Of a stretch of 14,988 bases of DNA, positions 1 to 6,714 are shown piece after piece (position 1 is the first letter of the stretch; each line of letters opens with the position of its first letter). Position numbers and translations under genes: made by a program. Under the pieces are notes generated by a model. That model was not told the origin of the DNA. It did not search any database and saw only the letters and a list, made by a program, of their open reading frames with translations. Source of the DNA: Hydrogenophaga sp. (GTDB taxonomy: Bacteria > Pseudomonadota > Gammaproteobacteria > Burkholderiales > Burkholderiaceae_C); contig JAABRN010000502.1 in the NCBI GenBank assembly GCA_011390855.1, forward strand, positions 1-14,988. Reading direction: 5' to 3'.

Positions 1-145
1 CTGCCACTTCGGTCACCGGCAGACCTTGTTCGGCCAGCAGTTTGGCGGTGCCGCCGGTGGAGATGATTGACACGCCCAGGCCATGGAGGGTCTGGGCCAT
101 TTCAACGATGCCGGTTTTGTCAGAGACGGAGATGAGTGCGCGCAT
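1..145 (-). CDS. purH: PurH (AICAR transformylase/IMP cyclohydrolase), N-terminal part
   Basis: Only the first 48 codons are in the window; the gene runs off the left edge. The product begins [20 protein letters not shown] and continues with a [14 protein letters not shown] segment. These are the SVSDKTG and STGGTA motifs of the IMP cyclohydrolase (MGS-like) domain at the N-terminus of PurH. The full enzyme is about 520 residues, formylates AICAR and closes the ring to IMP, the last two steps of purine synthesis in the cytoplasm. The ATG at 143-145 is where the family match begins, but no strong Shine-Dalgarno is visible before it. It follows fis on the same strand after 88 bases, the order dusB-fis-purH known from other Burkholderiales, so it may be co-transcribed or have its own promoter. 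Confidence 0.9.
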   Translation of the reverse strand, partial: MRALISVSDKTGIVEMAQTLHGLGVSIISTGGTAKLLAEQGLPVTEVA

Positions 146-185
146 GGAGGAGGGTGCTTGGATGGAGACAGGAAATGGGCGGGGC

Positions 186-218
186 AAAAAAAACAGGATC
201 GCGAGGAACGCTCATCGC
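186..218 (-). terminator. Possible weak terminator after fis
   Basis: Read on the minus strand, a short imperfect stem (GCGA at 215-218 with TCGC at 201-204, plus a bulged extension) is followed after about seven bases by a run of eight T (186-193). It lies between the fis stop and the purH start. The stem is short, so this could instead be a simple T-tract in the purH leader. Nothing else was seen in the 88-base gap. Confidence 0.25.
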
Positions 219-233
219 AAAACGCCCGCACCC

Positions 234-467
234 TCAGAGAAGATGGTGTTCAAGCAGCTTCTTGCGCAAGGTGTTGCGGTTGAGCCCCAGCCACTGCGCG
301 GCGCGCGACTGGTTGTTGTGCGACTGCTGCATCACGACTTCAAGCAGGGGCTTCTCCACTGCCTTGACCAGCATCTCGTGCAGGCCGGCAGGGTCCGTGC
401 CATTCAGATCACGGAAGTAGGCTTCCATGCTGGTGCGGACGCAGTCGTGCAGGTTGGGGTTACTCAT
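234..467 (-). CDS. fis: Fis family DNA-binding protein
   Basis: A 77-residue protein with the size and layout of Fis: an N-terminal dimerisation region and a C-terminal helix-turn-helix of the HTH_8 type at about residues 51-71 (NNQSRAAQWLGLNRNTLRKK). Fis bends DNA, shapes the nucleoid and activates or represses many promoters, including those of stable RNA genes. The key features here are the A-A-x-x-L-G-L-N-R-N-T-L-R-K-K-L pattern and the full-length match to betaproteobacterial Fis (77-79 residues, shorter than the 98-residue E. coli protein because the N-terminal arm is reduced). A GAGAGAG stretch about six bases before the ATG could serve as ribosome binding site. dusB lies 48 bases upstream on the same strand, the classic dusB-fis operon pairing; purH follows. 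Confidence 0.93.
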   Translation of the reverse strand: MSNPNLHDCVRTSMEAYFRDLNGTDPAGLHEMLVKAVEKPLLEVVMQQSHNNQSRAAQWLGLNRNTLRKKLLEHHLL

Positions 468-515
468 AAAACGCTCTCTCGTTTTGTTCTGCTTGGTGTT
501 CTGCTCGCGCTGCGT

Positions 516-1568
516 TCATGCTGCAAGCTTCCATTGCGTACCGCCACCCTGCTCGCTTGGCGTCACCTGAATAACCTGCGCGTCACGCCATTCGTCCAGG
601 CTCTCGCTCACGCATTGAAGCTGTTCATCGCAGGTGGTGAGTTCGTTGATGCGGCCACGGAACACCGCCGCCGCTCCCGGTGGCAGAGGCAATGCTTTGG
701 CATACCAGCCCAGATGTTTGCGGGCGCTGCGCACACCGGTGAACTCGCCATACAGCGCGTAGTGGTCTTCCAGGTGTTCAAGCAGCCAGGTGCGCACTTC
801 CGACAGGTCGGGCGGCGGCAGTTCTTCCCCAGTGGCCAGGAAGTGGGCGATCTCGCGAAAAATCCAGGGGCGCCCCTGGGCCGCGCGGCCGATCATGATG
901 GCGTCGGCACCGGTGCGCTGAAACACCTCCCGCGCCTTCTGTGGACTGTCGATATCGCCGTTGGCCACCACCGGGATGCGCACGCGGCTCTTGATGTGCG
1001 CCACGGTGTCGTGCTCAGCCTGACCCTTGTAGCCTTGTTCGCGGGTTCGGCCATGCACGGTCAACATCTGGATACCGGCAGACTCTGCAGCCACCGCCAG
1101 CGAGGGCGCATTGCGCACCGACGCGCACCAGCCGGTACGCATCTTGAGCGTGACAGGCACACCATGGGGTTCGCAAGCCGCAACCACCGCCTGCACGATT
1201 TCGAGCGCCAGCGCTTCGTCCTGCATCAGTGCGGAACCAGCCCATTTGTTGCATACCTTCTTGGCCGGGCAACCCATGTTGATGTCGATGATCTGGGCGC
1301 CTCGGTCGATGTTGTAACGCGCGGCGTCGGCCATCATGGCTGCATCTGTGCCAGCGATTTGCACCGCAATGGGGTCGCTCTCCCCCTCGTGGTTGGCGCG
1401 ACGCGACGTCTTCAGGCTGTCCTGCAAATCCGGGCGCGAGGTCACCATCTCGCTCACCGCGTAACCAGCCCCCAACTGCTTGCAGAGCTTGCGGAAGGGA
1501 CGATCCGTGACCCCGGCCATGGGCGCGGCAAACAGGGCATTGGGCAGGGTGAAAGCCCCGAGTTGCAT
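516..1568 (-). CDS. dusB: tRNA-dihydrouridine synthase B (DusB)
   Basis: A flavoenzyme that reduces uridine in the D-loop of tRNA to dihydrouridine using FMN and NADPH. With the start at 1568 the protein is 350 residues. Visible motifs are APMAGVTDRPFRKL at residues 15-28 (FMN site), NMGCPAKKV at 97-105 with the conserved catalytic cysteine C100, then further on LTVHGRTREQGYKG, VVANGDIDSP and GADAIMIGRAAQGRPWIF (phosphate-binding end of the TIM barrel). The frame stays open upstream to an ATG at 1679, giving 37 extra residues of low-complexity character. The start at 1568 is preferred because the family match begins with MQLGAFTLPN and because a -10-like TACAAT lies inside that extension at 1641-1646. 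It is slightly longer than E. coli DusB (321). It heads the dusB-fis cluster. Confidence 0.94.
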   Translation of the reverse strand: MQLGAFTLPNALFAAPMAGVTDRPFRKLCKQLGAGYAVSEMVTSRPDLQDSLKTSRRANHEGESDPIAVQIAGTDAAMMADAARYNIDRGAQIIDINMGCPAKKVCNKWAGSALMQDEALALEIVQAVVAACEPHGVPVTLKMRTGWCASVRNAPSLAVAAESAGIQMLTVHGRTREQGYKGQAEHDTVAHIKSRVRIPVVANGDIDSPQKAREVFQRTGADAIMIGRAAQGRPWIFREIAHFLATGEELPPPDLSEVRTWLLEHLEDHYALYGEFTGVRSARKHLGWYAKALPLPPGAAAVFRGRINELTTCDEQLQCVSESLDEWRDAQVIQVTPSEQGGGTQWKLAA

Positions 1569-1640
1569 GGCGGTGGGAGAATCCGGTGAGAGCGTGGTCG
1601 AGGCCGGGATCGGATGACCGATCGGCGAAAGCGGACTCGC

Positions 1641-1646
1641 ATTGTA
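1641..1646 (-). promoter_or_regulatory. Possible -10 element for dusB-fis
   Basis: The minus strand reads TACAAT, a good -10 match, about 70 bases before the preferred dusB start. No convincing -35 hexamer sits 16-18 bases upstream, but a small inverted repeat (GCCTG...CAGGC) lies there. The intergenic stretch 1569-1716 between divergent dusB and the yqaA-like gene probably carries both promoters. Confidence 0.3.
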
Positions 1647-1716
1647 TCTGCCTGTTTTTTCAGCAGGCGATAAATTCATTCTTCAGAAAAGGCCCCACCC
1701 CACCGTGCAAACACCG

Positions 1717-2202
1717 ATGCCCGACTGGATCGTCACGATGACGCATTGGCTTGCCCTGCCGGAAATCGGCCTGAGCACCGTGTTTGTGGTGGCCTTCGTT
1801 TCCGCTACGCTGCTGCCCATGGGTTCAGAGCCGGCCGTGTTCGGTCTCATCAAGCTCAACCCCGAACTGTTCTGGCCGACCATTCTGGTGGCCACGGCGG
1901 GCAACACCGCGGGCGGTGCTTTGTCCTGGCTGATGGGCCTGGGCACACACAAAGCCGTGGACAAGATGCGCCATGGCACACCTACCGACGCGCGAGCCCT
2001 GCGCTGGCTCGAACGCTTTGGTCCCAAGGCCTGCCTACTGAGCTGGCTGCCAGTGGTCGGGGACCCGCTATGCGCTGTGGCAGGTTGGTTGAAGTTTCCG
2101 TTCTGGCCCTGCGTGGCCTATATGGCCATCGGCAAGTTCGCCCGTTACCTCACCATGACCGCAGCCCTGCTCTGGGTGTTTCCGGGGGCGCTACCCACCT
2201 GA
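1717..2202 (+). CDS. YqaA family (DedA/SNARE-associated-like) inner-membrane protein
   Basis: A 161-residue hydrophobic protein with about four membrane segments. It shows the YqaA signature in order: FVSATLLPMGSEPAV near residues 27-41, TAGNTAGGALSW in the second segment, LLSWLPVVGDPLCAVAGWLK in the re-entrant/third part, and AIGKFARYLTM near the C-terminus. YqaA proteins are short relatives of the DedA family (SNARE-associated/VTT domain), some of which are implicated in lipid carrier transport; the role of YqaA itself is not established. The frame is open from a TTG at 1642, but that stretch lies in the dusB upstream region; ATG 1717 (or 1738) fits the family length of about 140-160. No clear Shine-Dalgarno is visible. 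It is divergent from dusB and followed after 88 bases by an MFS gene. Confidence 0.82.
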   Translation: MPDWIVTMTHWLALPEIGLSTVFVVAFVSATLLPMGSEPAVFGLIKLNPELFWPTILVATAGNTAGGALSWLMGLGTHKAVDKMRHGTPTDARALRWLERFGPKACLLSWLPVVGDPLCAVAGWLKFPFWPCVAYMAIGKFARYLTMTAALLWVFPGALPT

Positions 2203-2290
2203 CGCCGAGTCATGGCTCCGCGGCGATACTGCTGCAAGCCAACGAAAACAACGCCCCCGAAACGCGGCCCGTTCCGCCTCGCATGCCTTC

Positions 2291-3478
2291 ATGAACCCCA
2301 CCCTGTCGAACTCCGGCGCCTCAAGCGCTGCCTTGCCCCGTGCCTTGTGGGCCTTGATGGTTGGCAACTTCGTGATCGGCACCGGCGTGATGGTGGTGCC
2401 CGGCACACTGAACGACATCAGCACATCGCTGGGTGTATCGATTCCGCAAGCCGGCCAGCTGATCACCGCGGCGGCGATCCTGATGGGCCTCGGCGCACCG
2501 GCTTTTGCAACCTTGGTCGCAGGCTGGGACCGGCGGCGGTTGCTGACGCTGTCGCTGCTCTGGTACGCCCTGCTCACGGGCATCTGTGCGCTCGCACCGA
2601 ACTATGGCGCCTTGCTGCCCCTGCGGGTGCTGGCGGTGATTTCACCAGCCATCTTCACTCCACAGGCTGCAGCGTGTGTGGGCCTGCTGGTACCCCCGGC
2701 GCAGCGCGGACGCGCCATCACCTTCGTGTTCCTGGGTTGGTCAGTGGCCTCGGTCATGGGCATGCCGCTGTCGGCCTGGATCGGCAACGAGCTGGGCTGG
2801 CGCTGGGCTTTCGCTCTGGTGGCACTCATGTCTCTCGGCAGCGCTGCCTGGGTCTGGCGCGACATGCCCAATGGCATCAAGCCCGCTGCCCTCACGCGAC
2901 TGGCATGGGGACAGACGCTGGGTTCACCCGCGCTGATGATGGCAGTGGGCGTGACACTGCTTTCAGCCTTTGGTCAGTTCACCCTCTTCTCTTACTTTGC
3001 ACCCTACTTCCTGCAAACCCTCGGGCTGGGCGGCGGCGGGCTGGCGCTCCTTTTCCTGTGGTTTGGCGCCTTCGGCCTGGCTGGAAATATAGGCCTCACA
3101 CGGGTGATCGACCGGGTTGGCGCCGGGCGCGCCGTGATGTTCACACTGGGCGCCATCATGCTCAGCCTCGTTTTGTGGCCGCTGGGTCAACACGGCCTGT
3201 GGCAACAGGCGCTGGTGCTGGTGCCCTGGGCACTGGGATGTTTCTCGGTCAACTCCGCGCAACAGGCGCGCCTGGTTCACCTGTCGCCGACGCTGGCACC
3301 CGCCACGGTGGCACTGAACACCTCGGCCATGTACGGCGGTCAGGCGCTGGGCGCCGCCTTGGGTGGTGTCATGATCGCGCAGGGTCAGATGCTTCGCCTG
3401 CACGAGGTGGGCCTGGTTGTCTTGCTGCTCGCGATGGGCCTGAGTTTGTGGGCCGATCGAGGTCAGAAACGCTCGTAG
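2291..3478 (+). CDS. MFS transporter (AraJ/YdhP-like efflux type)
   Basis: A 395-residue protein with about twelve hydrophobic segments in two halves, of normal size for the major facilitator superfamily. The loop between segments 2 and 3 carries a shortened motif A (AGWDRRRLL at residues 77-85). The first half includes NFVIGTGVMVVPGTLNDIS with an early acidic residue, a pattern seen in the drug/sugar efflux (DHA1/AraJ) group. The second half repeats the arrangement, with GLTRVIDRVGAGRAVMF as the second motif-A-like loop. The substrate cannot be told from sequence; proton-coupled export of a small molecule is the likely mode. Upstream there is no strong ribosome binding site. Its last 16 bases overlap the end of the convergent pseudouridine-synthase-like gene. 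Confidence 0.87.
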   Translation: MNPTLSNSGASSAALPRALWALMVGNFVIGTGVMVVPGTLNDISTSLGVSIPQAGQLITAAAILMGLGAPAFATLVAGWDRRRLLTLSLLWYALLTGICALAPNYGALLPLRVLAVISPAIFTPQAAACVGLLVPPAQRGRAITFVFLGWSVASVMGMPLSAWIGNELGWRWAFALVALMSLGSAAWVWRDMPNGIKPAALTRLAWGQTLGSPALMMAVGVTLLSAFGQFTLFSYFAPYFLQTLGLGGGGLALLFLWFGAFGLAGNIGLTRVIDRVGAGRAVMFTLGAIMLSLVLWPLGQHGLWQQALVLVPWALGCFSVNSAQQARLVHLSPTLAPATVALNTSAMYGGQALGAALGGVMIAQGQMLRLHEVGLVVLLLAMGLSLWADRGQKRS

Positions 3479-4236
3479 GGCATCAAGAAGCGCCACTCGC
3501 CAACGGGCAGACCAGCCAGCGAGATGCGGCCCAGCCGCAGGCGGCGCAAGGCGGTGAGTTGCAGGCCCGCGCGTTCGCACAAGTGGGCTACCTGGCCTGT
3601 TCGGTTGCCCTTGATGGCCAGCCGCAAGCGCAGCTCGCTCTGCCAGCTGGCGCGCGCAGAGGGCACGGCCCAGCCATCAAAGAAAAGTGCCTTGCCCAGT
3701 GACTTGAGTACCGCATCGCGCCGGGCATCGTCTTCCAGCTCGGGATCGGCCGCCACCTCGGCCAGCCACTCGTGTTCCAGTTGTCCCGCGTCGTCGGTCA
3801 TCTTGCGGGCCACTGCCGGGTTCTGTGTAAACACCATCAGCCCGCTGGCCTTCGTGCCCAGTGGGGACACCGGCAACAGCTTGTGCAGGTGCGCCTTGAG
3901 CAGGCGCACGCCTGAACGGTCGCCCTTGAAGCGATTGGCGTCGGAGAACCATTTGGCGGCCAAGGCATCCGGCAGCAGGGGCTCGTCGGGTAGCACCCGG
4001 TTGGACGGCTTGTGCCAGACCACCGTCATCGACGCCAGCGGCTCCAGCTTGGCCTTCGGGTCCAGCAGCACGGTCTGGCCATCGCCCACCCGCTCCATGG
4101 GTTCTTGCACCACCACGCCGTCCACCCTCACCCAGCCGCCGGCGATATACAACTCGGCGTCGCTGCGGGAACAGGGCAACTGGGCTGCCAGGCGCTTGGC
4201 CAGGCGCTGCGGTTCAGGCCGGGCGGTATCGGGCAT
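3463..4236 (-). CDS. S4-domain pseudouridine-synthase-like protein (RsuA/RluF group) lacking the catalytic Asp
   Basis: A 257-residue protein of the RsuA/RluB/E/F type. Residues 8-60 form an S4 RNA-binding domain (QRLAKRLAAQLPCSRSDAEL, then GGWVRVDGVVVQEP). The catalytic fold follows: VVWHKPSNRVL at 72-82 matches the usual YNKPxGxVx strand. The catalytic motif, normally VGRLDxxSxGL, reads VSPLGTKASGLMVF at 123-136, so the essential aspartate is G127 (codon GGC, 3856-3858). The motif III tyrosine (KxYxV) appears as tryptophan in EHEWLAEV, and the C-terminal NRQxRRM is altered to NRTGQVAHL. The open frame shows no damage, so this looks like a maintained protein that binds RNA without isomerising uridine, or one using a changed chemistry. 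It lies 9 bases downstream of ychF and is probably co-transcribed. Confidence 0.8.
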   Translation of the reverse strand: MPDTARPEPQRLAKRLAAQLPCSRSDAELYIAGGWVRVDGVVVQEPMERVGDGQTVLLDPKAKLEPLASMTVVWHKPSNRVLPDEPLLPDALAAKWFSDANRFKGDRSGVRLLKAHLHKLLPVSPLGTKASGLMVFTQNPAVARKMTDDAGQLEHEWLAEVAADPELEDDARRDAVLKSLGKALFFDGWAVPSARASWQSELRLRLAIKGNRTGQVAHLCERAGLQLTALRRLRLGRISLAGLPVGEWRFLMPYERF

Positions 4237-4245
4237 TTTTCCGGC

Positions 4246-5337
4246 TCAGCTGCTGAAGAGGAAGTTCATCACATCGCCATCCTTGACAACGTACTCCTTG
4301 CCTTCGGCGCGCATCTTGCCGGCGTCTTTCGCGCCCTGCTCACCCTTGTAGGTGATGAAGTCGTCAAAGCCGATGGTCTGGGCGCGAATGTAGCCCTTTT
4401 CGAAATCGGTGTGGATCACGCCCGCGGCCTGTGGCCCGGTGTCACCCACGTGGATCGTCCAGGCGCGCACCTCCTTCACCCCCGCGGTGAAGTAGGTCTG
4501 CAGGCCCAGCAGCTTGTAAGCGGCGCGAATCAACCGGTTCAGGCCAGGTTCGTCCTGTCCCAGCTCCTTGAGGAATTCAAGCCGGTCGGCATCGTCCATC
4601 TCGGAGAGCTCGGCCTCGATCTTGGCGCAGATGGCCACCACCGGCGCGTTTTGCTTCGCGGCGAACTCTTTCAGGCGATCCAGCAGCGGATTGTTTTCAA
4701 AGCCGTCTTCCGACACGTTGGCCACGAACATGGCGGGCTTGGCGGTGATCAGGAAGAACTGCTTGAGCTGGGCCTGCTCTTCCTTGCTGAAATCGATGGT
4801 GCGCACCGGCTGGGTGTCATTGAGCGCGGTCTGGCATTTCTCCAGAATGGCGAGCTGCTTGATTGATTCCTTGTCGCCCGAACGAGCGATCTTGCTCACG
4901 CGGTGGATCGCTTTTTCCACCGCGGCCAGATCGGCCAGGCAGAGTTCCGTTTGAATCACTTCGATGTCGGCGATCGGATCGACCTTGTTGGCCACGTGAA
5001 TCACGTTGTCGTCTTCAAAGCAGCGCACCACGTTGACGATGGCATCGGTCTCTCGGATGTGGGCCAGGAATTTGTTGCCCAGGCCTTCACCTGTGCTGGC
5101 ACCGGCCACCAAACCAGCGATGTCCACAAACTCCACAATGGCAGGCACCACACGCTCGGGTGTGACGATGTCCGCGAGCTGCTGCAGGCGGGCGTCGGGC
5201 ACCTCCACCACGCCGGTGTTCGGCTCAATGGTGCAGAAGGGGTAGTTTTCGGCCGCGATGCCGGCCTTGGTCAGGGCGTTGAATAGCGTGGATTTGCCAA
5301 CGTTGGGCAGGCCCACAATGCCGCATTGGAGACTCAT
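4246..5337 (-). CDS. ychF: YchF/OLA1 family redox-regulated ATPase
   Basis: A 363-residue Obg-like P-loop NTPase, the same length as E. coli YchF. Visible: G1 loop GLPNVGKST at 9-17, conserved cysteine C35 in [10 protein letters not shown] (linked to redox control in E. coli YchF), G3 region [19 protein letters not shown] at 72-90, and at 207-210 the sequence NVSE in place of NKxD, the hallmark of the ATP-preferring YchF branch. The last 85 or so residues are a TGS domain. YchF associates with ribosomes and affects oxidative-stress responses. The start is supported by GAGGT seven bases before the ATG. The pseudouridine-synthase-like gene follows after 9 bases. The more usual neighbour pth is not in view. 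Confidence 0.96.
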   Translation of the reverse strand: MSLQCGIVGLPNVGKSTLFNALTKAGIAAENYPFCTIEPNTGVVEVPDARLQQLADIVTPERVVPAIVEFVDIAGLVAGASTGEGLGNKFLAHIRETDAIVNVVRCFEDDNVIHVANKVDPIADIEVIQTELCLADLAAVEKAIHRVSKIARSGDKESIKQLAILEKCQTALNDTQPVRTIDFSKEEQAQLKQFFLITAKPAMFVANVSEDGFENNPLLDRLKEFAAKQNAPVVAICAKIEAELSEMDDADRLEFLKELGQDEPGLNRLIRAAYKLLGLQTYFTAGVKEVRAWTIHVGDTGPQAAGVIHTDFEKGYIRAQTIGFDDFITYKGEQGAKDAGKMRAEGKEYVVKDGDVMNFLFSS

Positions 5338-5466
5338 GAATTACCTCGAAAAACAGCCTGCCAGTGTATGCGATGGGCGGCATGGAGTAAGGCTGATGCC
5401 TGTCGGAGCCCCCCTCACACCGACCTGGACCTCCACCCTAACCCTCATTCATGCGAGAGGACACCC

Positions 5467-5717
5467 ATGAGCCAGAACGAAGGCCACGCCACTGACCCAC
5501 GTCCTTTGGTGGGTGCTGTGCTGCCCGCCGCTGCTACCGGGTGTGCGAATGGGCCAGCGTCGCGAGTGCCTGCTTGACCCCTGCTGCGCAGCCTGATCGG
5601 CAGCCTCAGGGACGCGGGTGTGGAGGAGCTTGTCGTGATCCTTGGCCACCATGCCGATCGCATTGCGCCGGTGGTCGAAAGCTTGCGGTCAGGCATTGAC
5701 CACACGCCCAAAGCATT
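5467..5717 (+). pseudogene. MobA-like nucleotidyltransferase, 5' remnant with in-frame stop
   Basis: A good ribosome binding site (GAGAGGA at 5455-5461) precedes ATG 5467. The frame reads MSQNEGHATDPRPLVGAVLP and stops at TGA 5575-5577. In the same frame it continues with PLLRSLIGSLRDAGVEELVV and then ILGHHADRIAPVVESLRSGI, after which similarity fades near 5700-5717. The second part matches the strand-helix after the nucleotide-binding loop in MobA/MocA-like NTP transferases (PLL-R-x-x-x-x-L-x-x-A-G-V-x-x-x-V-V-V-L-G-H-H-A-D). The loop itself (normally LAAGxGxRMGxxK) is eroded to LPAAATGCANGPASRVPA, and the C-terminal two thirds are missing. Intact family members are about 200 residues. The lost gene may have acted on a nucleotide-linked cofactor; its neighbour is a MOSC protein, but a molybdenum link is only suggestive. 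The rest of the 406-base gap (5338-5466, 5718-5743) holds nothing else recognisable. Confidence 0.68.
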
Positions 5718-5743
5718 TTCTTGCCCTGGTCGTCACAAAAGGC

Positions 5744-6643
5744 TCAATCGAATTTCCAGTCGGCTGCCACCGCCTGCCCCACACGCAGGATCAACCCATC
5801 CCCCTCCAGCACGATGGCATTCATGCCAAAGGTGATAGCACCGGCCAGACGCTGGTCTTGCCGGTAGGCTTGCAAGGTGTCGCCCACCGCGGGACTGGAC
5901 TCGCCCGTGGCCGGATCAATGTTGGGAATCGGGCAGCGCGCACAGGGTTTGACGGTCTCGATGCGCGCCACGCCTTCGGCCGTGACGATCTGCAGCGGAC
6001 CAAGCCGGTCTTCATCGTGCGCCTGCAAGCCACCCAGCACGATATTGGGACGAAACCGCGTCACATCCACAGCTGGAAGCCCGGCCTGCGCCATGCGTTC
6101 ATTCAGCTCGACCATTGAAGCAGCGCTGGTCACCAGCAAAGCAAACCCGTCGGAAAACTGGGTGGTGGCTTCGCGCCCGCCGGTCCATTTCAGACTGCTC
6201 AGGCGTCGCACTTCCGGGTCAAAACGCACCAGCCGCAGGCGCTTGAGGTTGGCGGGGGCGTCAGGCCCCAGAAAATCGCTGAACCATTGCGCGGCCAGAT
6301 CACCCATGTCGTAGCCCTGCACCACGTCGTCCCAAACCCGCACCTTGACGGGCCATTCGGCAGCGTCAAGAGCCAGGTGCAGTGCCAGCATGCCAGGTGC
6401 GCGCAGCACCAGTTGCCCCATCTTGAATGAGGGCGTGATCAAGGCCATGCGTGGCAGTTCGCGCTGGGTCACGAACTCACCCTCGTCGTCCACCACCATC
6501 CAGGCGCGATCCCACGCGAGACCGGCGTCGGTCAGTTCGGCTTCAGGCATGGCCATGGCCCCACACGACTTGATGGGGTAGATCCAGAGCTGCTCGATGG
6601 TGGCCTGGATTTCGGATGGGGGTATGGCACTGGCGGTGGTCAT
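5744..6643 (-). CDS. MOSC domain protein (YcbX/mARC-like)
   Basis: A 299-residue protein with an N-terminal MOSC_N beta-barrel domain (IEQLWIYPIKSCGAM at 16-30, then DAGLAWDRAWMVVDDEGEFV with the typical G-x-x-x-D-R-x-W-x-V-V-D pattern) and a C-terminal MOSC domain. The latter contains RFRPNIVLGG at 196-205 and KPCARCPIPNIDPATGE at 232-248. A cysteine in this CxxC stretch (C234 or C237) corresponds to the molybdenum-coordinating cysteine of mARC/YcbX proteins, which reduce N-hydroxylated compounds or detoxify base analogues using molybdenum cofactor and an electron donor. No fused ferredoxin domain is present, unlike E. coli YcbX, so a separate redox partner is needed. It is divergent from the UbiH-like gene with a 71-base shared promoter gap. 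Confidence 0.9.
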   Translation of the reverse strand: MTTASAIPPSEIQATIEQLWIYPIKSCGAMAMPEAELTDAGLAWDRAWMVVDDEGEFVTQRELPRMALITPSFKMGQLVLRAPGMLALHLALDAAEWPVKVRVWDDVVQGYDMGDLAAQWFSDFLGPDAPANLKRLRLVRFDPEVRRLSSLKWTGGREATTQFSDGFALLVTSAASMVELNERMAQAGLPAVDVTRFRPNIVLGGLQAHDEDRLGPLQIVTAEGVARIETVKPCARCPIPNIDPATGESSPAVGDTLQAYRQDQRLAGAITFGMNAIVLEGDGLILRVGQAVAADWKFD

Positions 6644-6701
6644 GACAATATGAAAGGTTGGGCCAAAGGACAGGGTGAAGTGCCAAATTGTGCCCTGCTC
6701 C

Positions 6702-6707
6702 TAAAAT
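6702..6707 (+). promoter_or_regulatory. -10-like box just before the UbiH-like gene
   Basis: TAAAAT is a near-consensus -10 hexamer whose expected start point lies at about 6713-6716, on or beside the ATG at 6715. No -35 match stands out. If real, the message would be leaderless or nearly so, consistent with the absence of a Shine-Dalgarno upstream of this gene. Confidence 0.35.
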
Positions 6708-6714
6708 GCGCACC

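Noticed and set aside
42..1589. Plus-strand open frame of 515 codons across fis and dusB
   Set aside because: It lies opposite two well-matched genes, has histidine- and arginine-rich content typical of the reverse reading of GC-rich genes, and shows no domain.
1569..1679. Longer DusB start at 1679
   Set aside because: The extra 37 residues are unlike any DusB N-terminus and include the likely -10 element.
2212..3702. Plus-strand open frame of 496 codons across the MFS transporter
   Set aside because: Out-of-frame shadow of the transporter, rich in Arg, Ala, Gly and His, with no membrane segments or motif; it also crosses the end of the convergent gene.
5718..5743. Search for the 3' part of the nucleotidyltransferase remnant before the MOSC gene
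   Set aside because: Only a few dozen bases remain and all frames lose similarity; no C-terminal part was found within the window.
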